Source: Nesterenkonia haasae
GTDB lineage: Bacteria; Actinomycetota; Actinomycetes; Actinomycetales; Micrococcaceae
Reading direction: 5' to 3'
Assembly (NCBI RefSeq): GCF_010119385.1
Contig: NZ_VFIE01000025.1
Span: 62,500-126,499 of the forward strand
Length of the DNA: 64,000 nucleotides
The notes below the pieces were generated by a model. The model saw only the letters and a program-made list of their open reading frames with translations, did no database searches and was not told where the DNA came from. Shown piece after piece: positions 1 through 7,666 of this stretch. Made by a program: the position numbers and the translations under genes. Every line of letters starts with the position of its first letter. Position 1 is the first letter of the stretch.

Positions 1-9
1 GCCCCGACC

Positions 10-762
10 ATGAGGGGCGGTGGCACACTGCTGACCAGTGCCGCAGCGGTGGGCGCGGCCCTGCTGGGCGGCTGCGCGGAGCCAGACCACTCGCTCACGG
101 TCTTTGCCGCAGCCTCACTCCATGAACCCTTCCAGCAGATAGGTGAGACCTTCACCCAAGAGACCGGCATCGAGGTGGTATTCAACACTGCGGGATCCTC
201 AGGTCTGGTCGACCAACTGAAAAACGGAGCACCGGGGGATGTGTTGGCCACCGCGGACGAGGCCACTATGGATCGCGCCGAACGTGCGGGACTCCTAGCC
301 AAAGACCCTGTGGTCTTCGCCCAGAACTACATGGTGATCGTCGCCCCGGAAGGCAACCCTGCCGAGATAGGCAGTATCTCTGACTTAGCGGAACTGACCA
401 GCGTGAGCCTCTGCGCACCACAGGTGCCCTGCGGTGCCGCTGCGTTGAGACTCCTCACCGAGGGCGGAGTAGAGCTCAGTCCCGCCTCCGAGGAGCTCTC
501 CGTCACCGATGTGCTCGGACGTGTCCGCACAGGCGAGGCAGAAGCGGGTCTGGTCTATACGACCTCCGCACAGCAGGCCGGTGATGACATTGAGGTCATC
601 ACCATCAGCGGTGCCGCAGCGGATCCCAATAGCTACCCGGTCGCTGAGCTGGAGGCTGCGAACCTCCCGGAGGAAGCGCAGCTCTTTGTGGAGCACCTCT
701 TGGGCGAATCTGCCCAGCAAACCCTCGCTGATGCTGGCTTCACGCGGGTAAAGGGGCCCTGA
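10..762 (+). CDS. modA: ModA molybdate-binding lipoprotein of an ABC importer
   Basis: Extracytoplasmic solute-binding component that captures molybdate (possibly tungstate) for the ModB permease. Residues 1-22 are a short lipoprotein signal ending in the lipobox LLGGC, so the mature protein would be anchored on the outer membrane face. The mature domain starts VFAAASL and carries the ModA-type segment NTAGSSGLVDQLKNGAPGD, which lines the oxyanion pocket in this family. At 250 aa it has the usual length. The stop overlaps the modB start by one base (TGATG at 760-764), so the two are translationally coupled. No Shine-Dalgarno is visible in the nine bases before the ATG, so the true start may lie outside the window. 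Confidence 0.9.
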   Translation: MRGGGTLLTSAAAVGAALLGGCAEPDHSLTVFAAASLHEPFQQIGETFTQETGIEVVFNTAGSSGLVDQLKNGAPGDVLATADEATMDRAERAGLLAKDPVVFAQNYMVIVAPEGNPAEIGSISDLAELTSVSLCAPQVPCGAAALRLLTEGGVELSPASEELSVTDVLGRVRTGEAEAGLVYTTSAQQAGDDIEVITISGAAADPNSYPVAELEAANLPEEAQLFVEHLLGESAQQTLADAGFTRVKGP

Positions 763-1556
763 TGGCGACACCTGTTGCCGCGCCTCCTCGATGGGTGCTG
801 CTTCCCGCTGTGCTGGGAACGCTGCTGATTGTGTTGCCGGTCGCTGCGATGCTCACCCGTCCGAACTGGAGCGAGTTGCCGGCACTGTTGACTTCTCAGG
901 CAGCACTGGCAGCTCTGGGTCTCAGCGTGTGGACCGCGCTGACAGCAACGCTGCTCTGCATTCTTCTCGGAGTGCCGTTGGCGCTCCTGTTGGCACATGC
1001 TCGCTTCCGTGGCCTCACCGTGGTGCGCTCTGTGGTGTTGCTGCCGCTGGTTCTCCCTCCAGTGGTGGGAGGGCTTGCGCTGTTGTACACCTTTGGACGG
1101 CAGGGCCTCCTTGGTGGGGCCTTCGAACTGCTCGGAGTCCAGGTCGCGTATTCGAGTCTTGCGGTAGTTCTTGCTCAGACCTTCGTGGCGATGCCGTTTT
1201 TGGTGGTCAGCGTCGAAACGGCTGTGCGCGGTCTGGACCGGGATGTGCTCGACGCCGCCGCCGTGGATGGCGCCGGGCGCACCGGTATTCTGCGTCACAT
1301 CACTGTGCCATTGATTCTTCCTGGCCTCATCTCCGGGGCGGTGCTGGCCTTCGCCCGCAGCCTCGGAGAGTTCGGCGCCACATTGGCCTTCGCCGGCAGC
1401 GTTCAAGGAATCACGCGTACGGTGCCGCTGGAGATATACCTCCAACGAGAGTCTGATCCGGACGCCGCGATTGCGCTGTCGATCCTGCTGATCATCGTTG
1501 CCGTGGTGGTCATCTCGCTGGCCTATAGCCGTAGGTCACGCGTCGTAGAGCACTAG
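762..1556 (+). CDS. modB: ModB molybdate ABC transporter permease
   Basis: Inner-membrane permease of the molybdate importer, 264 aa with about five to six membrane segments. The cytoplasmic EAA loop that docks the ATPase is clear at about residues 164-200 (DAAAVDGAGRTG followed by ITVPLILPG), and the C-terminal segment RSLGEFGATLAFAGS is typical of ModB/CysT-type permeases. Coupled to modA by TGATG. No modC ATPase follows: the next gene is convergent and shares the four bases CTAG with the modB stop (1553-1556). The ATPase must be upstream of the window, elsewhere, or shared with another importer. Confidence 0.9.
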   Translation: MATPVAAPPRWVLLPAVLGTLLIVLPVAAMLTRPNWSELPALLTSQAALAALGLSVWTALTATLLCILLGVPLALLLAHARFRGLTVVRSVVLLPLVLPPVVGGLALLYTFGRQGLLGGAFELLGVQVAYSSLAVVLAQTFVAMPFLVVSVETAVRGLDRDVLDAAAVDGAGRTGILRHITVPLILPGLISGAVLAFARSLGEFGATLAFAGSVQGITRTVPLEIYLQRESDPDAAIALSILLIIVAVVVISLAYSRRSRVVEH

Positions 1557-2482
1557 AGACATAAGCCGTCATCGCCGACACCACGCTGGCAGATCAGTGT
1601 GCGTTCCACCTGCACGAGTTGATAGTCGCCGTCAACGCCCTCCACAGTGATGAAGAGTCGCTCTCCGGCCAAGGAATCGTCCAGATATCCGGTGACATCG
1701 GCACGGTAGAACTCCTCACCGGTGTCCTCTGGAGAACTGATCAGGGCCCAATCAGGGCCAGCCGGTTCGCCCTCAGCGTCCATCATCTGTTCATCAGGAC
1801 CGATGACCCGCTCAGCGACGGACTCAACAATGGCTTCGCTTTGTTCAGTCGGTGGGACTTCATCGAGGTAGTCCTCTGTAATGTCCTGTGTCTCGCCGAA
1901 GAAGTAGAGACCGGCTCCATGGCCGATTTGCCCCGACTCCATCCAGCCGTAACCATCGGCAAGGACAATTTCGGTCCAACTGCCCTGCTCATCGTCCTCT
2001 GGGTGGTGACGCTCGCGACCGGCGAGCTCTACCGCATCAAGGGGGCCCAGTTCGCCAACAGTCGCCGATCCTCTGGTGGGCTCGGCGTGCACCACCAACG
2101 GGCCGTCTTCCGGCGCGAATCCCGCAGCACCTACCTCGGCACCTTCATCCGAATAGACGGTCTGGGTCTCTTCGCCATGGATCGTCCCATCGAACTCTCC
2201 CTCCGTTAAGCGCTCAGCACCACCGGGCGGGACCCCATCACCCTCCGGCTCATCAGGTGCTGGGTCCTCACCGTCGTCTTCTCCGGTGGGCTCCTCATCA
2301 GGAGACTCCGCGGTGACCGTTTCCGTGACCGTGGCCGTGGGCTCTTCGGTCTCTGTCTCGGTCTGTGTTGTCTCCTCCGGCTCAGGCTCGGGCGCGGCGT
2401 CGTTCCCTCCGCCACAGGCGGTCAGGGTCAGCAGCGACAATGAGCTCAGCGCGGGGGCTGCGATTAGCGAGTTCCTACGCAT
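1553..2482 (-). CDS. Acidic secreted lipoprotein with SH3-like segment, function unknown
   Basis: A 309-aa exported lipoprotein that I cannot assign to a pathway. The start at 2482 is chosen because GAAGGA lies 9-10 bases upstream and the signal peptide (MRRNSLIAAPALSS..., lipobox LTAC) begins there; an open frame continues to 2608 without signal character. After the Cys there is a long Glu/Thr/Pro-rich low-complexity linker (about residues 24-110), then a region with a beta-rich SH3b flavour (LVVHAEPTRGSATVGELG ... GSWTEIVLADGYGWMESG) and an acidic C-terminal half ending with two cysteines. The high acidity could reflect salt adaptation. It ends tail to tail with modB. SH3-like is an inference from pattern only. 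Confidence 0.7.
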   Translation of the reverse strand: MRRNSLIAAPALSSLSLLTLTACGGGNDAAPEPEPEETTQTETETEEPTATVTETVTAESPDEEPTGEDDGEDPAPDEPEGDGVPPGGAERLTEGEFDGTIHGEETQTVYSDEGAEVGAAGFAPEDGPLVVHAEPTRGSATVGELGPLDAVELAGRERHHPEDDEQGSWTEIVLADGYGWMESGQIGHGAGLYFFGETQDITEDYLDEVPPTEQSEAIVESVAERVIGPDEQMMDAEGEPAGPDWALISSPEDTGEEFYRADVTGYLDDSLAGERLFITVEGVDGDYQLVQVERTLICQRGVGDDGLCL

Positions 2483-2919
2483 GGTCCAGGATCCTTCGTG
2501 TTGCTTCCACGGTCCGCCACCAGATTGCGAACTCGAGCTGAACACGGGCTCAAATCCTGATATCAGCTCAGTATCGAAGTGGGCTAAAGGCGTTAATACC
2601 AATAGCACCCAGGGTGTGGGCGTTTCGAAGTTCCTCTCCGGCCACTCCGATCGACACGTCCAGCTGCCACGCCGCCTGGCCCTAATTTCCCCGGTGAGTC
2701 AGTGCAACACAGGTCCCCAGGAGAAGCAGAGCTTGGATGCGGCTCCAACTCAAGGTCCTAGTCATCGGACCGCGGGCGAGAATCCGGTAGAGGCTGTCCC
2801 CGCGCCTGGAGGCATACCACTGCGCGCCTAGAGCTGGCAGAACGGGGGCGTCGGCGCAGTTCGCGTTGTCTATGTTGACCAGCTGCTCACCAGTCGAGTC
2901 GTTAACACGGGCCCTGCCT
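2483..2919. other. 437-bp intergenic stretch without a recognisable gene
   Basis: Lies upstream of the 2482 lipoprotein and downstream of the XRE regulator. It must contain the lipoprotein promoter. I found no convincing coding frame, RNA gene or repeat; the open frames crossing it have no ribosome site and no protein-like composition. Confidence 0.4.
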
Positions 2920-3186
2920 TTACGTCGGATTTTCTGCCGTGTGCGGCACCGGCCCCCCTGAGCCGAAGAGCGTCTCCACGGAGCTGCCCAGCTGGTGCGC
3001 TATTCGCAATGCCAGAAACACGGACGGAGCGTAGTCGCCTTGCTCGACCGCCACGATGGTTTGCCGGCTCACGCCCACGGCGCCAGCCAGCTCAGCCTGG
3101 GTCAGCCGCTCATCTTTGCGGAGAGCGCGCACTGGGTGGTCCGGCGCCCCCGCCTGGCCAGGTTTGCTCGTCTCGCGCAGCACCAT
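2920..3186 (-). CDS. Small XRE-family helix-turn-helix regulator
   Basis: An 88-aa single-domain DNA-binding protein of the Cro/CI (XRE) fold. Residues about 18-72 hold the five-helix domain, with [18 protein letters not shown] as helix-turn-helix and [18 protein letters not shown] as the following helices, in the style of the YozG/DUF2178-associated regulators. Its start at 3186 sits seven bases from a 43-bp symmetric operator (3193-3235), so autoregulation is likely. The neighbour across that operator is the SurA-like lipoprotein at 3330, which could be co-controlled. Confidence 0.85.
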   Translation of the reverse strand: MVLRETSKPGQAGAPDHPVRALRKDERLTQAELAGAVGVSRQTIVAVEQGDYAPSVFLALRIAHQLGSSVETLFGSGGPVPHTAENPT

Positions 3187-3192
3187 GACTCC

Positions 3193-3235
3193 ATGACAAC
3201 TTAACTTGACAATTTATGTCAAGAATATTTGTCAT
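3193..3235. promoter_or_regulatory. Nested inverted-repeat operator upstream of the XRE gene
   Basis: Two perfect 7-bp inverted repeats share one centre at base 3214. Inner arms are CTTGACA (3205-3211) and TGTCAAG (3217-3223); outer arms are ATGACAA (3193-3199) and TTGTCAT (3229-3235). The core TGACA therefore occurs four times with a 13-base step on each side. TTGACA (a -35 consensus) is inside the site on both strands. It starts seven bases before the XRE start codon, so binding by that protein is the simplest reading. Confidence 0.65.
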
Positions 3236-3329
3236 CTGGATCTTGAGTTTCGCTGGTCGGAGGCTGTGTACGGTGTTGTGGCGCGACTGCTACCCTGCGG
3301 ATTCGTCCGCAATTAGGAGGTACTCGGCA

Positions 3330-4151
3330 ATGGACATGACCCATAGCAAGAAATTGGTCACCTCGGTGGCTGCGGCTGCGTTGCTTTTCGGCCTCGCGGC
3401 CTGTGAGAACGACGACGCCGACGCCCCAGATAACGGCGGCGAAGCGGCCGAACAGACTGAAAACGGCGACGCCCCGGCAGAAGGTGCAGAGCCTGGAGAC
3501 GACCCGCAGCAGCCCGAGATGCCCGAACCGGAGCTCGAAGACGTTCCGGACGTGGTGGCTGAGGTCAATGGTGAGGCCATCGGGGGAGACGAGTACAGCA
3601 CCGCTTATGAGCAGCAGTTCACGGAAATGGCCATGCAGGCCCAGATGTCGGGCCAGTCGGTCGATGAAGAGGCACTCCAGGAACAGATCTTGGACAGCCT
3701 TATCGGAGTAGAGCTGTTGACTCAGGACGCTGAAGCCTCCGGATACGCCGCCAGCGAAGAAGACGTTGAGGACGAGCTTCAGGCGCTCGCGGAGCGCAAT
3801 GGACTTGAATCTGTTGACGAGGTCATTGACCTTGCGGAAGAGCAGGACATCAGTGAAGACGAGCTGCGGGACGAAGTCGCTCAGGAAGCGATGATCAACC
3901 AGCTCATCGAAGACCAAGACGTTGAAGAACCATCTGAGGAAGAGATCGAAGAGGCCTACGAGCAGCAGGTCGCCCAGCAGGAAGCGATGCAAGAGATGGA
4001 AGGTGAGGACGGGGAGGACGTTGAGGTCCCGTCCCTCGAGGAACTGCGCCCGCAGATCGAGGAGCAACTCGCTACGCAGAAGGAGAACGAGGCCATTCTG
4101 GCTCACATCGATGACCTACGCGAGGACGCTGATGTTGAGGTCCACATCTGA
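3330..4151 (+). CDS. SurA/PrsA N-domain lipoprotein chaperone-like protein
   Basis: A 273-aa exported lipoprotein probably acting as an extracytoplasmic folding helper. The start at 3330 has AGGAGG at 3315-3320. Residues 1-28 are a signal with lipobox LAAC. A very acidic linker (about 29-75) is followed by a SurA_N-type domain that begins VVAEVNGEAIGGDEYSTAYE and runs through helices to about residue 260. The parvulin rotamase (PPIC) domain normally found in PrsA or SurA is absent, so chaperone rather than isomerase activity is expected. The whole protein is rich in Glu and Asp. Family assignment is good; client proteins are unknown. Confidence 0.75.
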   Translation: MDMTHSKKLVTSVAAAALLFGLAACENDDADAPDNGGEAAEQTENGDAPAEGAEPGDDPQQPEMPEPELEDVPDVVAEVNGEAIGGDEYSTAYEQQFTEMAMQAQMSGQSVDEEALQEQILDSLIGVELLTQDAEASGYAASEEDVEDELQALAERNGLESVDEVIDLAEEQDISEDELRDEVAQEAMINQLIEDQDVEEPSEEEIEEAYEQQVAQQEAMQEMEGEDGEDVEVPSLEELRPQIEEQLATQKENEAILAHIDDLREDADVEVHI

Positions 4152-4199
4152 GCCCTTCCAGAACCACCATGAGACTGGTGACTGAGAGATAATGTTTAT

Positions 4200-4910
4200 G
4201 TGACCAAGACCCCGGCGCCGGCTGCGCTAGCGTGGCAGTATGCTGCAGGAGCGCGTGCCGCTCACGCCGGGGTGGCGGTGCTCTCATTAGCGGGGCTCCT
4301 CAGCTCGCTGTATCTGGGGTGGAGTGAGGGCACTGTGCTTCCCGAGGGCGTGGGGTTTTCCGGGGGGTTCTCTGCTGGATGGGAGCACCTCCTCAACCAG
4401 CCGGCCTACTTCACCTTTTTCTCAGCAGTCCTGGTCTGTATGACGTCGGCGATGCTGGCGGTTCGTCCGGACAGGACCTCAAAGGTCTTCCATACGTTCC
4501 GTCTCGCGGGCGTGGTCCAGATGATGATCACCGGCGTGGTATTCAACCTCTTGCTGCGTTCCAACGCTGAGCTGAGTGGTGTGTGGTTCTTCAACGACCA
4601 GGTGCTGCACGTATTCCTTCCAATCCTGGTGCCCATCGTGTGGCTGGGGGTCGGTCCGCACGGCAACGTTGACGCCCGCGTCGTGTCGGGGTCTGTGATC
4701 CTGCCGCTGCTCTGGTTGTCTGCGACACTGCTGCGGGGCCCCATCCTGGATTGGTATCCGTACACGATTCTCGATGTGCCGGGTTTGGGTATCGCTGGAG
4801 TGGCGCCCTACGTGGTGGCGATACTTGTGGTTTTTGTCGGCATCGCAGGTGTGATGTGGTTCATTGATCGGGCTGTCAGTCGGTACGCGCGTGTATCGTC
4901 CTCGCGCTGA
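4200..4910 (+). CDS. Pr6Pr-family (FAR-17a/AIG1-like) membrane protein
   Basis: A 236-aa integral membrane protein with about six to seven hydrophobic segments. The pattern matches the bacterial Pr6Pr family: a conserved block around NQPAYFTFFSA, a central GVVFNLLLR, a polar NDQVLHVFLPILVPIVW segment, and PYTILDVPGLG before the last helix. Eukaryotic relatives hydrolyse fatty-acid esters of hydroxy fatty acids; the bacterial role is not established. It starts with GTG at 4200 after GAGAGATA. It may follow the lipoprotein gene in one transcript (48-base gap). Confidence 0.75.
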   Translation: MTKTPAPAALAWQYAAGARAAHAGVAVLSLAGLLSSLYLGWSEGTVLPEGVGFSGGFSAGWEHLLNQPAYFTFFSAVLVCMTSAMLAVRPDRTSKVFHTFRLAGVVQMMITGVVFNLLLRSNAELSGVWFFNDQVLHVFLPILVPIVWLGVGPHGNVDARVVSGSVILPLLWLSATLLRGPILDWYPYTILDVPGLGIAGVAPYVVAILVVFVGIAGVMWFIDRAVSRYARVSSSR

Positions 4911-4947
4911 CGGTGCATCGCTCTTCCCCACTCCTCAGTGAGGGCCG

Positions 4948-5532
4948 TCAGCCCAATTTTTTGACTACCCGAGCAGGATTGCCGACCGCCACGACGTTCG
5001 CCGGAATAGTCCGCGTGACAACGGCGCCTGCCCCTATGACTGAGTTCTCTCCGATGGTCACTCCCGGACAGACGATCACGCCGCCGCCAAGCCACACATT
5101 GTCCTCAAGGATGATGGGTTCGGCTGATTCCCATTTGTCCCGCCGGGGGCCAGCCTCCAAGGGGTGCGTCGGGGTGAGCAGCTGACAGTTGGGTCCGATC
5201 AGGCAGTCTGAGCCGATGGTGATGGGCGCGACGTCGAGCGCCACGAGCCCGGTGTTGACGAACGTGCGGTCGCCGATCGACATATGCGTTCCATAGTCCA
5301 CCCGCAGTGGCGCGCGGATCTGCACATCCTGGCCCAGCTCGCCGATCAGCTCCGCAAGAAGTGCCTGAGCTTCACTGGTGCAACCCTCATGGGTAAGCAC
5401 GTTGTACCGGTGGGCCAACTGTTGGGCGGCGAATGCCTTTTCGAGGACTTCAGCGTCAGCCTTGTACCAGTCACCGGCGCGCAACCTTTCGTAGTTGCTG
5501 CGCTCGTCCTGGGAGTACTGTGCAGAGCTCAA
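4948..5532 (-). CDS. Maltose/galactoside O-acetyltransferase family enzyme
   Basis: A 194-aa acetyl-CoA-dependent sugar O-acetyltransferase of the LacA/Maa/NodL type. The N-terminal helical cap (ERSNYERLRAGDWYKADAEVLE) is typical of the family, and the C-terminal two thirds form a left-handed beta helix with hexapeptide repeats (IGDRTFVN, IGSDCLIG, IILEDNVWLGGG, IGENSVIGAG). The catalytic His is in VDYGTHMSIG. The start overlaps the purB stop by four bases (ATGA at 5529-5532), giving a purB-acetyltransferase operon. The acceptor sugar cannot be read from the sequence. Confidence 0.85.
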   Translation of the reverse strand: MSSAQYSQDERSNYERLRAGDWYKADAEVLEKAFAAQQLAHRYNVLTHEGCTSEAQALLAELIGELGQDVQIRAPLRVDYGTHMSIGDRTFVNTGLVALDVAPITIGSDCLIGPNCQLLTPTHPLEAGPRRDKWESAEPIILEDNVWLGGGVIVCPGVTIGENSVIGAGAVVTRTIPANVVAVGNPARVVKKLG

Positions 5533-6947
5533 GCCGACCCGTACTGCTGGGCGAGAGTGGCGGCGAGACCTGTGTAGGCAGCGGGGGTGAGGTTCTTGAG
5601 TCTGTCCTCGGCACCCGCTGAGAGACCCAAACTGGCGACGAAATCTTTGAGCTTCTCTGCATCGACACGGCGCCCCCGTGTCAGCTCCTTGAGCCGCTCA
5701 TAGGGGTTTTCCATACCGTCGACGCCTGCGATTGCCTCAGCTCGCATCACCGTCTGAATGGCCTCACCAAGCACTTCCCAGTTGGAGTTCAGGTCCGCGG
5801 CAATCACTTCCTCGGCGACGTCGAGCTGCTTGAGCCCTTTGGTGACGTTGTTCAGCGCTAAGACCGAGTGTCCCAGGGCGGTGCCGATATTGCGTTGGCC
5901 GGATGAATCGGTGAGGTCACGCTGCCAGCGGGATTCCACCAGCGTCGCTCCGAGAGAGTCCAACAGAGCATTGGAAATCTCCAGGTTCGCCTCGGCGTTC
6001 TCGAAACGGATCGGGTTGACCTTGTGCGGCATCGTGGACGACCCGGTGGCGCCGGCTACGGGAATCTGCCGGAAGAATCCGATGCTGATGTAACTCCAGA
6101 TGTCGACGCACAGGCCGTGCAGGATGCGGTTGAACCGGGCAACGTCAGCGTAGAGCTCAGCCTGGTAGTCATGGGATTCGATTTGGGTGGTCAGGGGATT
6201 GAACGTCAGTCCGAGGTCTTCCACAAAGGACTGCGCGACGCTCGGCCAGTTGGTGTCCGGGGCAGCCGCCAAGTGAGCGGCGTAGGTGCCAGTGGCACCA
6301 TTGATCTTCCCCATGAATTCCTGCTTCTCGATTCGGTCCAGCTGCCGAGTCAGCCGATGTACGAACACGGCGATCTCTTTGCCGAGGGTGGTAGGGGTAG
6401 CAGGCTGTCCATGGGTGCGCGAGAGCATCGGTGTGGCGGCAGCGGCGTCGGCCATTGATCTCAGACTGTGCAGTGTCTCGCGAGCGGCGGGCACCCATAC
6501 CGTGCTGACGGCGTCGCGGATTCCTACTGCGTAGGCGAGGTTGTTGATGTCCTCGGAGGTGCAGGCAAAATGCACCAAAGGCGCCAGGTGCCCCAGGTCA
6601 AGAGCGTTCAATCGGCGTGCGATGAAGTACTCCACAGCCTTCACATCATGGACCGTTTCAGCCTCGATGGCTGCCAGCTCGGCAATCTCCTCTGGACCGA
6701 ACGTCTCCACCAGGTGCCTCAGTGCGCCGCACTGCTCCTGAGTCAGGGCCGGGAGCCCAGGTAATGCCTGCTTCTGGCAGAGGTGGATGAACCACTCCAC
6801 TTCGACGTGGATGCGATTGCGGTTCAACGCAGCCTCGGACAGGTGGTCCACCAGTCCGGATACGGCCGACCGGTAACGGCCGTCCAGGGCACCGAGGGCG
6901 ATTGCAGGTTCAGCAGAGGCGAGGGAAACACGGGTCATGGTCGTCAT
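5529..6947 (-). CDS. purB: Adenylosuccinate lyase
   Basis: Cytosolic purine-biosynthesis enzyme that removes fumarate from SAICAR and from adenylosuccinate. It is 472 aa, a normal length, with all three signature regions of the fumarase/aspartase superfamily: CTSED at about 129-133, SRTHGQPATPT at about 176-186, and the flexible loop GSSTMPHKVNP at about 302-312 containing the catalytic serine. Two Met codons (6947, 6938) could start translation; neither has a strong ribosome site. The acetyltransferase follows with a four-base overlap. Confidence 0.95.
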   Translation of the reverse strand: MTTMTRVSLASAEPAIALGALDGRYRSAVSGLVDHLSEAALNRNRIHVEVEWFIHLCQKQALPGLPALTQEQCGALRHLVETFGPEEIAELAAIEAETVHDVKAVEYFIARRLNALDLGHLAPLVHFACTSEDINNLAYAVGIRDAVSTVWVPAARETLHSLRSMADAAAATPMLSRTHGQPATPTTLGKEIAVFVHRLTRQLDRIEKQEFMGKINGATGTYAAHLAAAPDTNWPSVAQSFVEDLGLTFNPLTTQIESHDYQAELYADVARFNRILHGLCVDIWSYISIGFFRQIPVAGATGSSTMPHKVNPIRFENAEANLEISNALLDSLGATLVESRWQRDLTDSSGQRNIGTALGHSVLALNNVTKGLKQLDVAEEVIAADLNSNWEVLGEAIQTVMRAEAIAGVDGMENPYERLKELTRGRRVDAEKLKDFVASLGLSAGAEDRLKNLTPAAYTGLAATLAQQYGSA

Positions 6948-7123
6948 TCTTCCACGGCTGGAGGAGCAGAGTTATCCCCACACTCGGGTGGTGACGACGG
7001 ACACGCCAGACCGTACACAGAGCGGCTGCGGGACCCACCTCGGGGGAGGTGCACTCTTAGGCTTGCTTCCTGACACCTGCATCTCCACCGGGCAACTCAC
7101 CAACATCACCCTGGAAGGCGCCA

Positions 7124-7642
7124 ATGCTCCTCAACCCACATACGGTAGTCCAGGCCGCGACCGTTCCCACTGAGCTGGAGAGGGCCGCAGAGGCTTACGA
7201 CGCCGCCGCAGAAAGACTCCGCGGAGTGCTCGCCCGGCTGCCGCACTACCTGGGGGAGTTAGACCTTGCGGAGGACGTGAACTGGGACTCGATGGCCAGT
7301 GACGCCTACCGCTCCGTCCTCGGTCTGCTCCGGCTACCTGCGGAGGTGATGATGGTAGAAATTTCCACCCTGGCGTCAGAAGCCAATTCGATCGCTGCAG
7401 ATCTGCGGCACTACGCGCAGCAGGCTCGGAGTCTCCTAACGTTGCTCAGCGCCGTGCCAGCTGTTCCGCTGGCCCCGGGGGCGGGCCCAGGCATTGGAGG
7501 AGGACAGTTCGAGGGACTCTGGCATGAGGCCCGGACCGCCCTGGAGGGGCACGCGTCGCGTTTCACTGAATTTATCGATCGGCACGGGGGTATCCCGTCG
7601 CTTCTCCACGAAGACCTCCGGCGCACGATGCTTCCCGGTTAG
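7124..7642 (+). CDS. Helical WXG100-like protein, function unknown
   Basis: A 172-aa protein without signal peptide or membrane segment. Residues about 13-105 look like a helical hairpin: ELERAAEAYDAAAERLRGVLARL, then EDVNWDSMASDAYRSVLGLL around a W, then a long helix to about 105. This resembles WXG100/ESX-type or LXG N-terminal domains, but the exact WXG motif is replaced by NWDS. A Gly/Pro linker (about 112-127) and a short helical tail follow. It lies 24 bases before the alpha/beta hydrolase gene and is probably cotranscribed. No ESX/type VII secretion gene is in the window. Not confidently assigned to a family. Confidence 0.55.
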   Translation: MLLNPHTVVQAATVPTELERAAEAYDAAAERLRGVLARLPHYLGELDLAEDVNWDSMASDAYRSVLGLLRLPAEVMMVEISTLASEANSIAADLRHYAQQARSLLTLLSAVPAVPLAPGAGPGIGGGQFEGLWHEARTALEGHASRFTEFIDRHGGIPSLLHEDLRRTMLPG

Positions 7643-7666
7643 CCAGAGCAGGAGGACCCACGAACT

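Noticed and set aside
633-1445. 270-codon open frame opposite modB
   Set aside because: Composition is His/Gln/Arg-rich with no family resemblance; it is the complement of a well-supported permease gene.
2286-2831. Open frame opposite the 1553-2482 lipoprotein
   Set aside because: Its first part is the complement of the lipoprotein's low-complexity linker; no ribosome site and no domain.
3219-4106. 295-codon open frame opposite the SurA-like gene
   Set aside because: Leu/Val-rich shadow caused by the Glu/Asp-rich coding strand; the forward gene has signal peptide and ribosome site.
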